The position numbers and the translations under genes were made by a program. Positions 16,749 to 25,140 of a stretch of 41,319 nucleotides of DNA are shown piece after piece. The DNA is taken from assembly GCA_025359985.1 (NCBI GenBank), contig JANYDB010000021.1:1-41319 (forward strand), in the 5' to 3' direction. Below the pieces are notes generated by a model. It ran no database searches. It saw nothing but the letters and a program-made list of their open reading frames with translations, and was not told the DNA's origin. Each line of letters starts with the position of its first letter. Positions within the stretch are counted from its first letter, which is position 1. The DNA comes from Burkholderiales bacterium (GTDB taxonomy: Bacteria; Pseudomonadota; Gammaproteobacteria; Burkholderiales; Usitatibacteraceae).

Positions 16749-17654
16749 ATGCAGCGCTATACTTTTCCTTTCCGCGCGATGGCGTGCGACAACTTAATTG
16801 AGCTTTATGCCGGGTCGTACCACGAGGCTGACCGCGTGGCGGCTGCTGCGATGGCTGAAGTGCGGCGTATTGAAGCCAAATATTCCCGCTACCTTGATGA
16901 CAGCGTGGTGAGCGGCCTGAATCGCGCGGCGGGCGTGGCGGTGGTTGAAGTTGATGCAGAGACCGCGCAGCTTCTCGACTTCGCTGATGCCTGCTATCAC
17001 CAATCAGATGGGCTGTTTGATATTACATCCGGGGTATTGCGTCGGGTCTGGAATTTCAAAGCTGATCGGCCACCCTCTGCCGCCGCTATTGCGCCGTTGC
17101 TGCCTTTGATCGGTTGGACGCAAATATTGCGTATCCGCGCTGCAGCCGGGCAAACTAGTGTGTATCTGCCGCAACTCGGTATGGAAATCGATTTTGGCGG
17201 CTTCGGTAAAGAGTACGCGGCTGATCGCGCGGCGGCGATGCTGTTGTCTTACGGGGTGCGGCATGCGTTCGTCAATTTAGGCGGCGATGTGGTGGTAACC
17301 GGGCCACACGCAACCGGTGAGCCGTGGCAGTTGGGCATTCGCCACCCACGCGATGACCGAAAATATTTAATGACCGTGCCGATTGCCTCGGGCGCTGTCG
17401 CAACTAGTGGCGACTATGAGCGCTATCTGGATTTTGAGGGGCAGCGCTACTCCCATATTCTCAATCCCAAAACGGGTGAATCCGTGAGTGGGCTGCAGAG
17501 TGTGACGGTGCTGGCGCCGAGCTGTCTGGTCGCTGGCAGTATGTCGACCATTGCGATGTTGCTGGGGCCAACGGCAGGGGCAAGCTGGCTCGCCCATAGC
17601 GGCGCGCGGTATTGGGCGGTTGCGCCTGACGGCAGCCCCATCCACAACCCATAG
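16749..17654 (+). CDS. apbE: FAD:protein FMN transferase (ApbE family)
   Basis: The 301-residue protein transfers FMN from FAD to Ser or Thr of target proteins, with Mg. Motifs in order are FRAMACDNLIELY, EAKYSRYLDDSVVSGLN, SDGLFDITSGVLRRVW, EIDFGGFGKEYAADRAA, VNLGGDVVV, GIRHPRD, SGAVATSGDYERYL and YSHILNPKTGESVSG. These cover the FAD site and the catalytic Asp/Thr region. No signal peptide is present, and a TAA lies in frame 12 bases before the ATG. This copy therefore appears cytoplasmic, unlike the periplasmic Salmonella ApbE. It lies 96 bases after the DUF3570 gene and probably belongs to that operon. Confidence 0.92.
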   Translation: MQRYTFPFRAMACDNLIELYAGSYHEADRVAAAAMAEVRRIEAKYSRYLDDSVVSGLNRAAGVAVVEVDAETAQLLDFADACYHQSDGLFDITSGVLRRVWNFKADRPPSAAAIAPLLPLIGWTQILRIRAAAGQTSVYLPQLGMEIDFGGFGKEYAADRAAAMLLSYGVRHAFVNLGGDVVVTGPHATGEPWQLGIRHPRDDRKYLMTVPIASGAVATSGDYERYLDFEGQRYSHILNPKTGESVSGLQSVTVLAPSCLVAGSMSTIAMLLGPTAGASWLAHSGARYWAVAPDGSPIHNP

Positions 17655-17753
17655 TGGTACATCGTGAGCCGAGAGGAGCGGCATGATAAAATTAGCAAAA
17701 TTCTAGTTCATAAGCCGATTTTTTAACCTAAGTTTCTATCGAGTGTATTTATT

Positions 17754-18998
17754 ATGTTCTCACGCCAAAACACCATCCAGACAGTTGATCCTGAAATCTT
17801 CGCGGCGATTACCCATGAAAACCAGCGCCAGCAAGATCATATCGAACTGATCGCTTCCGAAAATTACACCAGCCCCGCCGTGATGGAGGCGCAGGGCAGT
17901 CAGCTCACCAATAAATATGCGGAAGGCTACCCCGGCAAACGCTACTACGGTGGCTGCGAATTCGTCGATGTGGTTGAAACCTTGGCGATTGAGCGCGTTA
18001 AAAAATTGTTCGGTGCTGAAGCCGCCAACGTGCAGCCGAATAGCGGCTCACAGGCAAATCAGGCGGTGTTTTTTGCGCTGCTGAACCCGGGTGATACCTT
18101 TCTCGGTATGAGTCTGGCAGAAGGCGGGCATTTAACGCACGGCATGCCACTGAATATGTCCGGTAAATGGTTCAAGCCGGTTGCCTACGGCCTGAATGCA
18201 AAAGAGGAAATTGATTACGACCAGGTAGAACGTCTGGCGCATGAGACCAAACCCAAATTGATTCTGGCTGGCGCATCGGCTTATTCGCTCAAGATTGATT
18301 TTGCGCGATTCGCAAAAATTGCCAAAGACGTAGGCGCTTATTTTATGGTTGATATGGCGCATTACTCAGGCTTGATTGCGGGCGGTGTTTATCCAAATCC
18401 GGTACCGCATGCTGATGTGGTGACGACGACCACGCACAAGGGGCTGCGCGGCCCGCGTGGCGGTATTATTTTGATGAAAGCCGAGCACGAGAAGAAAATT
18501 AATTCAGCGATTTTCCCCGGTATTCAAGGCGGGCCGCTGATGCATGTGATTGCTGGCAAGGCGGTTGCGTTTCTTGAAGCGCTGCAGCCTGATTTCAAAG
18601 TCTATCAAAGCCAGGTACTCAAGAATGCGCATGTGATGGCAGAAACTCTAAAGAAGCGCGGGCTTCGAATTGTCTCTGACCGTACCGAATCGCATCTGAT
18701 GCTGGTAGATCTTCGTGCCAAAGCCATCACCGGTAAAGAAGCAGAAGCGGTGCTGGGGCAGGCGCATATCACCGTCAACAAAAATGCGATTCCGAACGAT
18801 CCGGAAAAGCCTTTTGTCACCTCCGGTATTCGCTTGGGCTCGCCCGCAATGACCACCCGCGGATTCAAAGAAGCTGAGGCCGAACTCACCGCAAATATGA
18901 TTGCGGATGTGCTCGATAACCCGCGCGATACGGCCAGTGTAGAAGCGGTAAAAGCCCGTGTACATGCGCTGACGCAGCGCTTCCCCGTTTACGGCTAA
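17754..18998 (+). CDS. glyA: Serine hydroxymethyltransferase
   Basis: The 414-residue PLP enzyme interconverts serine and glycine with tetrahydrofolate and supplies one-carbon units. Length and sequence are canonical, with [20 protein letters not shown] near the start, [24 protein letters not shown] and [16 protein letters not shown] with the PLP lysine at 229. It opens the housekeeping block. The 99-base gap upstream is AT-rich and must carry its promoter. The nrdR start is only 29 bases downstream, with no terminator between. Confidence 0.97.
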   Translation: MFSRQNTIQTVDPEIFAAITHENQRQQDHIELIASENYTSPAVMEAQGSQLTNKYAEGYPGKRYYGGCEFVDVVETLAIERVKKLFGAEAANVQPNSGSQANQAVFFALLNPGDTFLGMSLAEGGHLTHGMPLNMSGKWFKPVAYGLNAKEEIDYDQVERLAHETKPKLILAGASAYSLKIDFARFAKIAKDVGAYFMVDMAHYSGLIAGGVYPNPVPHADVVTTTTHKGLRGPRGGIILMKAEHEKKINSAIFPGIQGGPLMHVIAGKAVAFLEALQPDFKVYQSQVLKNAHVMAETLKKRGLRIVSDRTESHLMLVDLRAKAITGKEAEAVLGQAHITVNKNAIPNDPEKPFVTSGIRLGSPAMTTRGFKEAEAELTANMIADVLDNPRDTASVEAVKARVHALTQRFPVYG

Positions 18999-19027
18999 CG
19001 GTATAAATATTCTCTAATAATGTCCGC

Positions 19028-19477
19028 ATGAAATGCCCCTTCTGTAGTGCGCAGGAAACACAAGTCATCGATTCCCGCGTGTCGGAGGAGGGGGATGTCG
19101 TGCGTCGTCGCCGTCGCTGTACGGTCTGCCATAAACGCTTTACCACCTATGAAACAGCGGAATTGCGGATGCCGACGATTGTGAAATCAAACGGCCAGCG
19201 CGAAGATTTCTCGCGTCAAAAACTGGAGACTAGTTTTCATCGCGCCCTGCACAAGCGGCCGGTGGGTGAAGAGCAGGTCGCGGCGGCAATTGACCGGATT
19301 GAACAATCGCTGTTAAACGAAGCCAAGCGCGAGCTGGTATCGCGCATGGTGGGTGAAATGGTGATGGCCGAACTCAAACAGATGGATGAAGTGGGTTATG
19401 TTCGCTTCGCTTCTGTCTATCGCAGTTTTTCCGATGTTGAGGAATTCAAAGCAGCGATTCGCGAAGTGCAAAAGTAA
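19028..19477 (+). CDS. nrdR: Transcriptional repressor NrdR
   Basis: The 149-residue protein has an N-terminal zinc ribbon (MKCPFC at 3-6 and RCTVCHKRF at 31-34) followed by RRRRR DNA-binding residues. An ATP-cone domain runs from about 49 to 139 ([20 protein letters not shown] ... [11 protein letters not shown]). NrdR represses ribonucleotide reductase genes when bound to dATP or ATP. No nrd gene is in the window. Its place between glyA and ribD is a common proteobacterial arrangement. Confidence 0.97.
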   Translation: MKCPFCSAQETQVIDSRVSEEGDVVRRRRRCTVCHKRFTTYETAELRMPTIVKSNGQREDFSRQKLETSFHRALHKRPVGEEQVAAAIDRIEQSLLNEAKRELVSRMVGEMVMAELKQMDEVGYVRFASVYRSFSDVEEFKAAIREVQK

Positions 19478-19484
19478 ATTAATT

Positions 19485-20642
19485 ATGGAATCGAATTCAA
19501 GCCCGGCTTTTTCCGCCACTGATTACGCCATGATGGCGGCAGCACTGCGTATCGCCGAGCAGGGCCGTGGGCTGGCTTCACCGAACCCGCATGTCGGCTG
19601 TGTGATTGTCAAACAGGGTCGTATTATTGGCAGTGGCTTCACGCAATCAGGCGGACGCCCGCATGCAGAAGCCGCGGCGCTCGCGGCTTGTGCGGCCCAT
19701 GGTTGTTCCGCTGAAGGTGCTTCAGTATATGTCACCCTGGAGCCGTGCAGCCTGCATCCCCAATCACGCGGGCCTGCTTGCGCAGATTTATTGATTGCGG
19801 CAAAAGTTGCGCGTGTGGTATCCGCTTTGCATGATCCGTTTGATGGTGTTGATGGTGCGGGCCATAATAATTTACGCGCATCAGGGATACAAGTTGAAAC
19901 CGGTTTAATGGCCGCGCAGGCGAGCGCACAACTTAAAGCGTTTCTGAAACGTGTGACCCAGCATCGCCCCTGGGTGACACTCAAAGTAGCGGCAAGCATG
20001 GACGGCAAAACCGCATTGTTGAACGGTGAATCGAAATGGATTACCGGTGACGATGCGCGCCGTGATGTGCATTTGATGCGTTCAAAAGTGTGCGCCGTGA
20101 TGACCGGTATTGGCACCGCGCTGGCAGATGATCCGGCGTTGACGGTACGCAATTTGCCGGGGGGAAACGCAGCAAAAATCGAACGCCAGCCATTGAGGAT
20201 ATTGCTCGATAGCCGACTCGATGTGCGTAACGGCATGAAGCTATTGCAAGGCGGCAATACGCTTATTGTTACTGCAACCGGCAGCGAAGAGCGGGCCGCC
20301 GAACTTAGCGCATTGGGTGTCGAGGTAATGCGTGTGCCGACTGAAGCCTTAAAGGGCAAAGTTGATTTACCGGCGATGATGAAATTGCTGGCCGACCGCA
20401 CCCCGCAACCAATTAATCACATCATGATAGAGACCGGTGCGAAAATGAATGGCTCGCTGCTTGAATCTGGGGTGGTCGATGAAATTGTTTTTTATATAGC
20501 GCCTGGCATTTTAGGCGATGCGGCTCGCGGTCTGTTTGCGATGACCGGACTGCAGAGTCTGCGGGATAAAATCGATTTAAAAATAATGGATCAACGCATG
20601 GTGGGCGCCGATATTCGTATCACTGCACAGGTTGTTTATTAG
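19485..20642 (+). CDS. ribD: Bifunctional pyrimidine deaminase / reductase RibD
   Basis: The 385-residue enzyme catalyses two riboflavin steps, deamination and then NADPH reduction of the pyrimidine. The deaminase zinc motif is HAEAAAL plus LEPCSLHPQSRGPAC. The loop between the two Cys is two residues longer than the common PCSHxGRTPPC form. The reductase domain begins at about 160 (WVTLKVAASMDGKTAL) with NGESKWITG, GIGTALADDPALTVR and a C-terminal LYVAPGILG-like segment (FYIAPGILGDAARG). I chose ATG 19485; the frame is open upstream, but that part lies in nrdR. Seven bases separate it from the nrdR stop. Confidence 0.95.
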   Translation: MESNSSPAFSATDYAMMAAALRIAEQGRGLASPNPHVGCVIVKQGRIIGSGFTQSGGRPHAEAAALAACAAHGCSAEGASVYVTLEPCSLHPQSRGPACADLLIAAKVARVVSALHDPFDGVDGAGHNNLRASGIQVETGLMAAQASAQLKAFLKRVTQHRPWVTLKVAASMDGKTALLNGESKWITGDDARRDVHLMRSKVCAVMTGIGTALADDPALTVRNLPGGNAAKIERQPLRILLDSRLDVRNGMKLLQGGNTLIVTATGSEERAAELSALGVEVMRVPTEALKGKVDLPAMMKLLADRTPQPINHIMIETGAKMNGSLLESGVVDEIVFYIAPGILGDAARGLFAMTGLQSLRDKIDLKIMDQRMVGADIRITAQVVY

Positions 20643-20666
20643 TTCATTTACAACAGGAAAATAATT

Positions 20667-21392
20667 GTGTTTACCGGCATTATCGAAACCACTGGCGTGA
20701 TTGAAACCGCAATAGTCACGCCCGTCAATACGCGGTTGGTTATTCATGCGCCGCGTCTGGGGCTGCATAACATTGCTGTGGGTGACTCGATTTCGGTGAG
20801 CGGCTGTTGCCTAACCGTGGTTGAAAAATCCGCCGAATCGTTTTCGGTAGATGTGTCCAATGAAACCCTGTCGCTCACAACGGGCTTGATACAGGGTGCT
20901 GAAGTCAACCTCGAAAAATCGTTGCGCTTTGGTGATCGGCTCGGCGGACATTTGGTAAGTGGGCATCTGGATGGACTGGGAACCGTGACCGCAATGGAGG
21001 ATTTAGGCGCATCCTGGCGACTTGAAATACAGGCACCGGGTGAGCTGTCCAAATATGTCGCGCGCAAAGGCTCGATCACGATCAATGGCATCTCGCTCAC
21101 GGTGAACAGTGTGCGAGATGTGGATGGCAATGGTAACGACAGTTGCACTGGTAAAGGTAATAGGAAAGGCACAGGTACGGGTACGGGTAGCGGCAGTAAT
21201 GTTGGCGCAGGCGAAACCAGTAAACGTTATGCATTGTTCGAAATAAATATTATTCCGCATACCCATCAGATCACCACCATACGCAGGCTGCACACCGGGT
21301 CTAAAGTGAATCTGGAAATTGATTTAGTGGCAAGATATATCGAACGTATGTTGACCACCGACGCCAAGCTGGCTCAACCGAAAGAAAACTGA
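20667..21392 (+). CDS. ribE: Riboflavin synthase alpha subunit with Gly/Thr-rich insertion
   Basis: The 241-residue enzyme dismutates two lumazines to riboflavin. It has two lumazine-binding barrels: MFTGIIETTG, SVSGCCLTV and NETLSL in the first, and GHLVSGHLDGLG, KGSITINGISLTVN and NIIPHT in the second. Between VNSVRD and FEINIIPHT sit about 35 extra residues (roughly 152-186), rich in Gly, Thr, Asn and Ser (GTGTGTGSGSNVG). Related enzymes have only a short turn there and total about 200-215 residues. The core motifs are intact, so activity is expected. The start is GTG with AGGAAA upstream. Two bases separate it from ribBA. Confidence 0.95.
   Translation: MFTGIIETTGVIETAIVTPVNTRLVIHAPRLGLHNIAVGDSISVSGCCLTVVEKSAESFSVDVSNETLSLTTGLIQGAEVNLEKSLRFGDRLGGHLVSGHLDGLGTVTAMEDLGASWRLEIQAPGELSKYVARKGSITINGISLTVNSVRDVDGNGNDSCTGKGNRKGTGTGTGSGSNVGAGETSKRYALFEINIIPHTHQITTIRRLHTGSKVNLEIDLVARYIERMLTTDAKLAQPKEN
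21120..21224 (+). repeat. Low-complexity microsatellite inside ribE
   Basis: G-rich sequence with repeated GGTA, GGTACG and GGCA units (GGTACGGGTACGGGTAGC near 21174) encoding the extra Gly/Thr segment of RibE. The reading frame is kept. Six-base steps would add Gly-Thr pairs, so slippage is a plausible origin. Confidence 0.75.
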
Positions 21393-21394
21393 TT

Positions 21395-22522
21395 ATGACT
21401 ATTCATTCCACCCAGGAAATCATCGAAGATATTCGCGCAGGCAAGATGGTGGTGCTAGTTGATGCTGAAGATCGCGAGAATGAAGGCGATATCGTGATGG
21501 CGGCTGATTTTGTGACGCCGGAAGCGATAAATTTTATGGCGACGCATGCGCGTGGCCTGGTTTGTATGCCGATTACAGAAGCGCACGCGGCAAGGCTAAA
21601 TCTGCCACCGATGGTGCAGGATAATCGCACCTCGCATGGCACCGCGTTTACGGTTTCGATAGAAGCTGCCACCGGGGTTACCACCGGCATCTCGGCGGCG
21701 GATCGGGCACGCACGGTGAGGGTCGCCGCCGCCCGCCATGCGAAGCCTGAAGACTTGGTGCAGCCCGGCCATATTTTTCCGCTGACCGCCAAAAACGGCG
21801 GTGTCCTGATGCGAGCCGGACACACTGAAGCGGCGTGTGATTTGGCGAGTCTCGCTGATCTTTATCCGGCCGGTGTGATCTGTGAAATTTTGAAGGAAGA
21901 CGGGTCAATGGCGAGACTGCCGGATTTGATCCCATTCGCGCAAAAACATGGTCTTAAAATCGGCACGATTGCAGATTTGATTCGTCATCGCTCGGTTACT
22001 GAAACTCTGGTTGATCTGATATCGAAACGTACCATTACCACGCCTTACGGGCCGTTTGAATTACATGTGTTTCAGGATAAAACCGCAAGTGAGGTTCATC
22101 TTGCCCTTACGCGTGGCGAAATTCGTCCTGACGTGCCGGTGCTTACCCGCGTACATGAGCCGTTTACGTCGCTCGATCTATTTGAGTTTGAGAGTGGCCG
22201 CCATGCTTATTCCGTGGCCGAGGCGATGCGCATTATTGCCACCGAAGGCGCAGGCGTACTGGTGCTGCTGCGCGGGGCAGAGGATGCGACATCGCTGATG
22301 GAACGTTTCAAGCCTGCCCACGAAAGTAATGCCGACCGCCGTCCCGGAAAATGGGACCCGCGTATGCATGGAATTGGCGCACAAATTTTACGCAAGCTTA
22401 ATGTGCGTAAAATGCGCGTCCTGTCATGGCCCAAGAAAATTCCTTCAATGGCCGGTTTTGAGTTGGAAGTGGTGGACTATGTGCCGCCGTCAACTCAACG
22501 TAAATTACATAGCGTCGGATAA
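21395..22522 (+). CDS. ribB: DHBP synthase with degenerate GTP cyclohydrolase II domain
   Basis: The first ~200 of 375 residues form 3,4-dihydroxy-2-butanone-4-phosphate synthase, which turns ribulose 5-phosphate into a riboflavin precursor. Its motifs are VLVDAEDRENEGDIVMAAD, RTSHGTAFTVSIEA, HIFPLTAKNGGVL, GHTEAACDLASLA and CEILKEDGSMARLPDL. The remaining part has the fold signature of GTP cyclohydrolase II (MHGIGAQILRKLNVRKMRVL). The zinc motif with three Cys is absent: the matching region reads RVHEPFTSLDLFEFESGRHAYS. Only the RibB half should be catalytic, as in other betaproteobacterial RibBA-like proteins. A separate ribA must lie elsewhere. The stop overlaps the ribH start in TAATG. 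Confidence 0.93.
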   Translation: MTIHSTQEIIEDIRAGKMVVLVDAEDRENEGDIVMAADFVTPEAINFMATHARGLVCMPITEAHAARLNLPPMVQDNRTSHGTAFTVSIEAATGVTTGISAADRARTVRVAAARHAKPEDLVQPGHIFPLTAKNGGVLMRAGHTEAACDLASLADLYPAGVICEILKEDGSMARLPDLIPFAQKHGLKIGTIADLIRHRSVTETLVDLISKRTITTPYGPFELHVFQDKTASEVHLALTRGEIRPDVPVLTRVHEPFTSLDLFEFESGRHAYSVAEAMRIIATEGAGVLVLLRGAEDATSLMERFKPAHESNADRRPGKWDPRMHGIGAQILRKLNVRKMRVLSWPKKIPSMAGFELEVVDYVPPSTQRKLHSVG

Positions 22523-22989
22523 TGAACACCATTAAACCCAATCAGGACGGATCGGCTCTCAAAATCGGCATCGTACAAAGCCGCTTTAATGAGCCAGTCG
22601 TCGTGAAAATGAATCAAGCGTGCGTTGATGCGCTGCTGGCACACGGTGTTAAACCTGCTCACATTATTCACATCACCGTGCCTGGGGCGCTGGAAATTCC
22701 GATTGCGCTGCAGACGATGGCGTTGACCCATCAATTTAACGCCCTGATTGCCATTGGCGCGGTGATTCGCGGTGAGACCTATCATTTTGAAGTTGTTGCC
22801 AACGATGCCTGTCGCGGTGTGATGGATGTGATGCTAGAAACCGGCGTGCCGATTGCCAATGGTATTTTGACAGTCAATTCCGATGAACAGGCTTTGGCCC
22901 GCGTGGCTGAAAAAGGTGCCGACTGTGCTCACGCTGCCATTGAAATGGCGCATGCGGTTGTCTTACTCCGCCAATTGAAAGAATCTTAA
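22522..22989 (+). CDS. ribH: 6,7-dimethyl-8-ribityllumazine synthase
   Basis: The 155-residue enzyme condenses the RibB and RibD products to lumazine, the substrate of RibE. Motifs are GIVQSRFNE, VPGALEIPIAL, AIGAVIRGETYHFEVVAN and PIANGILTVNSDEQA. Length is canonical. It overlaps both neighbours by one base (TAATG at each end), so translation is coupled with ribBA and nusB. Confidence 0.96.
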   Translation: MNTIKPNQDGSALKIGIVQSRFNEPVVVKMNQACVDALLAHGVKPAHIIHITVPGALEIPIALQTMALTHQFNALIAIGAVIRGETYHFEVVANDACRGVMDVMLETGVPIANGILTVNSDEQALARVAEKGADCAHAAIEMAHAVVLLRQLKES

Positions 22990-23561
22990 TGAAAAATGCT
23001 CGTCGCCGTTCGCGTGAATTTGCGCTACAGGCGTTATACCAATGGCAAATTACTGCCACCAGCGCTGCAGAGCTACATAACCAGTACGCGGCAGCCGATG
23101 GCTATGCCAAAGCAGATGCGAATTTATTTGTAGCGCTCGTCAAAGGCGCAATCGACGCAGCAGATTCCCTGATCGAGCAACTCACGCCGCACCTTGATCG
23201 CAAGTGGGCAGAGGTCAGCCCGGTTGAGCGCGCGATTATGCTGCTGGCGGCATATGAAATGACGGCCATGCCCGAAACGCCGTATCGCGTGATCATCAAT
23301 GAAGCCATTGAGCTTGCAAAATCTTTCGGCGGAACCGATGGGCATAAATATGTGAATGGCGTGCTTGATAAATTGGCGGCGAGCGTTCGCGCCGCAGAAA
23401 TTGCTTATCAAGAAAATCACAATATACTACCAAAACCCAGCACTGGCGGGGCTTCCAGGGCACCTGTCGTTACCGTAAAAGCGCGCCGCGTGTCAACGCC
23501 TGCGGCCAATACGGCGCTTTCCAAGCCCGTTACCTCGATAAAACCTGTCACGAAATCCTGA
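22989..23561 (+). CDS. nusB: Transcription antitermination factor NusB
   Basis: This all-helical RNA-binding protein works with NusE in rRNA antitermination. It opens with NARRRSREFALQALYQWQ, has DRKWAEVSPVERAIMLLAAYEM, and then VIINEAIELAKSFGGTDGHKYVNGVLDKLA. The core ends near residue 140. A further ~45 residues rich in Pro, Ser, Thr and basic residues (ILPKPSTGGASRAPVV...) form a probably disordered tail not needed by the family. The ribH-nusB link is widespread in bacteria. Confidence 0.96.
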   Translation: MKNARRRSREFALQALYQWQITATSAAELHNQYAAADGYAKADANLFVALVKGAIDAADSLIEQLTPHLDRKWAEVSPVERAIMLLAAYEMTAMPETPYRVIINEAIELAKSFGGTDGHKYVNGVLDKLAASVRAAEIAYQENHNILPKPSTGGASRAPVVTVKARRVSTPAANTALSKPVTSIKPVTKS

Positions 23562-23618
23562 ATGATTGGGGTTTGCTGAATCAGGTTTGCCAGAATATTA
23601 TTCAAAGGTTGTGCTGAT

Positions 23619-24617
23619 ATGACGCCTGAATTCGCGCTCATCAATCGTTATTTTAATCGTGCCGTAACCGATGCCGAAGTGGCCCTAGGGATCGGCGATG
23701 ATTGCGCAATAGTTCGCTGCAAGCCCGGTCATGAAATGGTGATTTCGACGGATACGCTCGGCTCGGGTACACATTTTTTTCCTGATGCCGACGCAGAAAA
23801 ATTAGGTCATAAAGCCCTCGCGGTTAATTTGTCTGACCTCGCGGCGATGGGCGCGACGCCACGCTTCGTCATGCTGGCACTCACACTTCCCCATATTGAT
23901 GAGGCATGGCTGGACGCATTTTCGCGCGGATTTTATACCCTGGCAGATCAATATAGCGTGTCGCTTATTGGCGGCAACACCACGCGCGGGCCGCTTTCCA
24001 TAACCATTACTATTTTGGGCGAGATTGAGGCAGGCCGTGCGTTGCGACGTGATACGGCAAAGCTGAACGATGATATTTGGGTGTCAGGCTCGCTCGGTGC
24101 TGCGTCATTGGCACTGATGCATATTCAGAAAAAAGTAACACTGCCGCCGAATGTATTTCGGTCGGTTGAAGCGCGACGCATTGAGCCGAACCCTCGGCTT
24201 GAGCTCGGTCGCGCATTGCTCGGCGTGGCCCATGCGGCGATTGATATTTCAGACGGGTTGCTGGCCGACTTAGGCCACATTGCTGAGTGCTCGCAACTGG
24301 CTGCCATCATTCAACGCGATGCAGTGCCGATGGCGGCCGGGCTGTTGAACTTGCGAGCGGATCAGCGTGATGTGTGCGCCTTGGCTGGAGGTGATGATTA
24401 CGAACTGTGTTTTACCGCGCCCGAGTCAGCGCGCGCGCAGATCATCAGCGCAGGCGAACAGGCCGGCGTAGCCGTCACCCGCATCGGCAAAATGGTTTCA
24501 GCCCACAGCGATGACAAGTTACAAGCTTCATTTCAAACGCGGTATCAAGTTCGGGTGCATGATGAAGTGGGTTCCGATGTCACGCCTGTAATTCGTGGGT
24601 TTGATCATTTCATTTAA
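23619..24617 (+). CDS. thiL: Thiamine-monophosphate kinase
   Basis: The 332-residue enzyme phosphorylates thiamine monophosphate to thiamine diphosphate with ATP. Motifs are GIGDDCAIV, STDTLGSGTHF, NLSDLAAMGATPRF, SLIGGNTTRGP, IDISDGLLADL and LAGGDDYELCFT. The start ATG follows AAAGG at a normal distance. The 57-base gap from nusB has no terminator. Confidence 0.96.
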   Translation: MTPEFALINRYFNRAVTDAEVALGIGDDCAIVRCKPGHEMVISTDTLGSGTHFFPDADAEKLGHKALAVNLSDLAAMGATPRFVMLALTLPHIDEAWLDAFSRGFYTLADQYSVSLIGGNTTRGPLSITITILGEIEAGRALRRDTAKLNDDIWVSGSLGAASLALMHIQKKVTLPPNVFRSVEARRIEPNPRLELGRALLGVAHAAIDISDGLLADLGHIAECSQLAAIIQRDAVPMAAGLLNLRADQRDVCALAGGDDYELCFTAPESARAQIISAGEQAGVAVTRIGKMVSAHSDDKLQASFQTRYQVRVHDEVGSDVTPVIRGFDHFI

Positions 24618-24645
24618 CACCATCATTTTATTTCGATAACCGCAC

Positions 24646-25140
24646 ATGCGTCCCACCCGCGAATTCCTGCTTAAGCATCCCGCCCATTTCCTGGCTTTGG
24701 GCTTTGGTGCGGGCTTGGCCGCGAAAGCGCCCGGCACATGGGGCACGCTGGTGGCATTACCGTTTTTCTTTTTGGCGCATTCTTTGGGCGGACAAATCGC
24801 GGTGCTTTTAGCCGCAGCAATTTTTTTCGTGGTGGGTATTTGGGCGGCTGGGGTTACGGGCCGTGCGCTCGGAGTTTCTGATCATGGCGGTATTGTGGTG
24901 GATGAAATCGCGGCGTTTCTACTGGTGCTGGCATTTGCTCCCGCGCCCGTTAATATCTTGGGAATTGCAGTCGCGTTTTTATTGTTTCGGCTGTTTGATA
25001 TTGTTAAGCCGTGGCCTGTTAATGTGGCGGATCGCCTCATCAAGGGCGGATTTGGTGTCATGTTTGATGATGTGCTCGCTGCGACATACGCCATCGTGGG
25101 CCTGTGGTTTCTGCGCAATATTATTGAAGGGGTAGCGTGA
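24646..25140 (+). CDS. pgpA: Phosphatidylglycerophosphatase A
   Basis: The 164-residue membrane enzyme removes phosphate from phosphatidylglycerophosphate in phosphatidylglycerol synthesis. Conserved segments are GFGAGLAAKAPGTWGTLVALP, cut here to its core APGTWGTLVALP, then GIVVDEIAAFLL, RLFDIVKPWPV and GGFGVMFDDVLAA. Four hydrophobic segments fit an inner-membrane protein. The thiL-pgpA order is common in beta- and gammaproteobacteria. The last codon overlaps the next start. Confidence 0.95.
   Translation: MRPTREFLLKHPAHFLALGFGAGLAAKAPGTWGTLVALPFFFLAHSLGGQIAVLLAAAIFFVVGIWAAGVTGRALGVSDHGGIVVDEIAAFLLVLAFAPAPVNILGIAVAFLLFRLFDIVKPWPVNVADRLIKGGFGVMFDDVLAATYAIVGLWFLRNIIEGVA

Noticed and set aside
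19523-20401. Long minus-strand frame opposite ribD
   Set aside because: Ser/Ala-rich antisense shadow of a strongly supported gene; no motifs of its own.
17655-21394. FMN riboswitch before riboflavin genes
   Set aside because: Gaps between these genes are under 100 bases and show no conserved RFN-element sequence.
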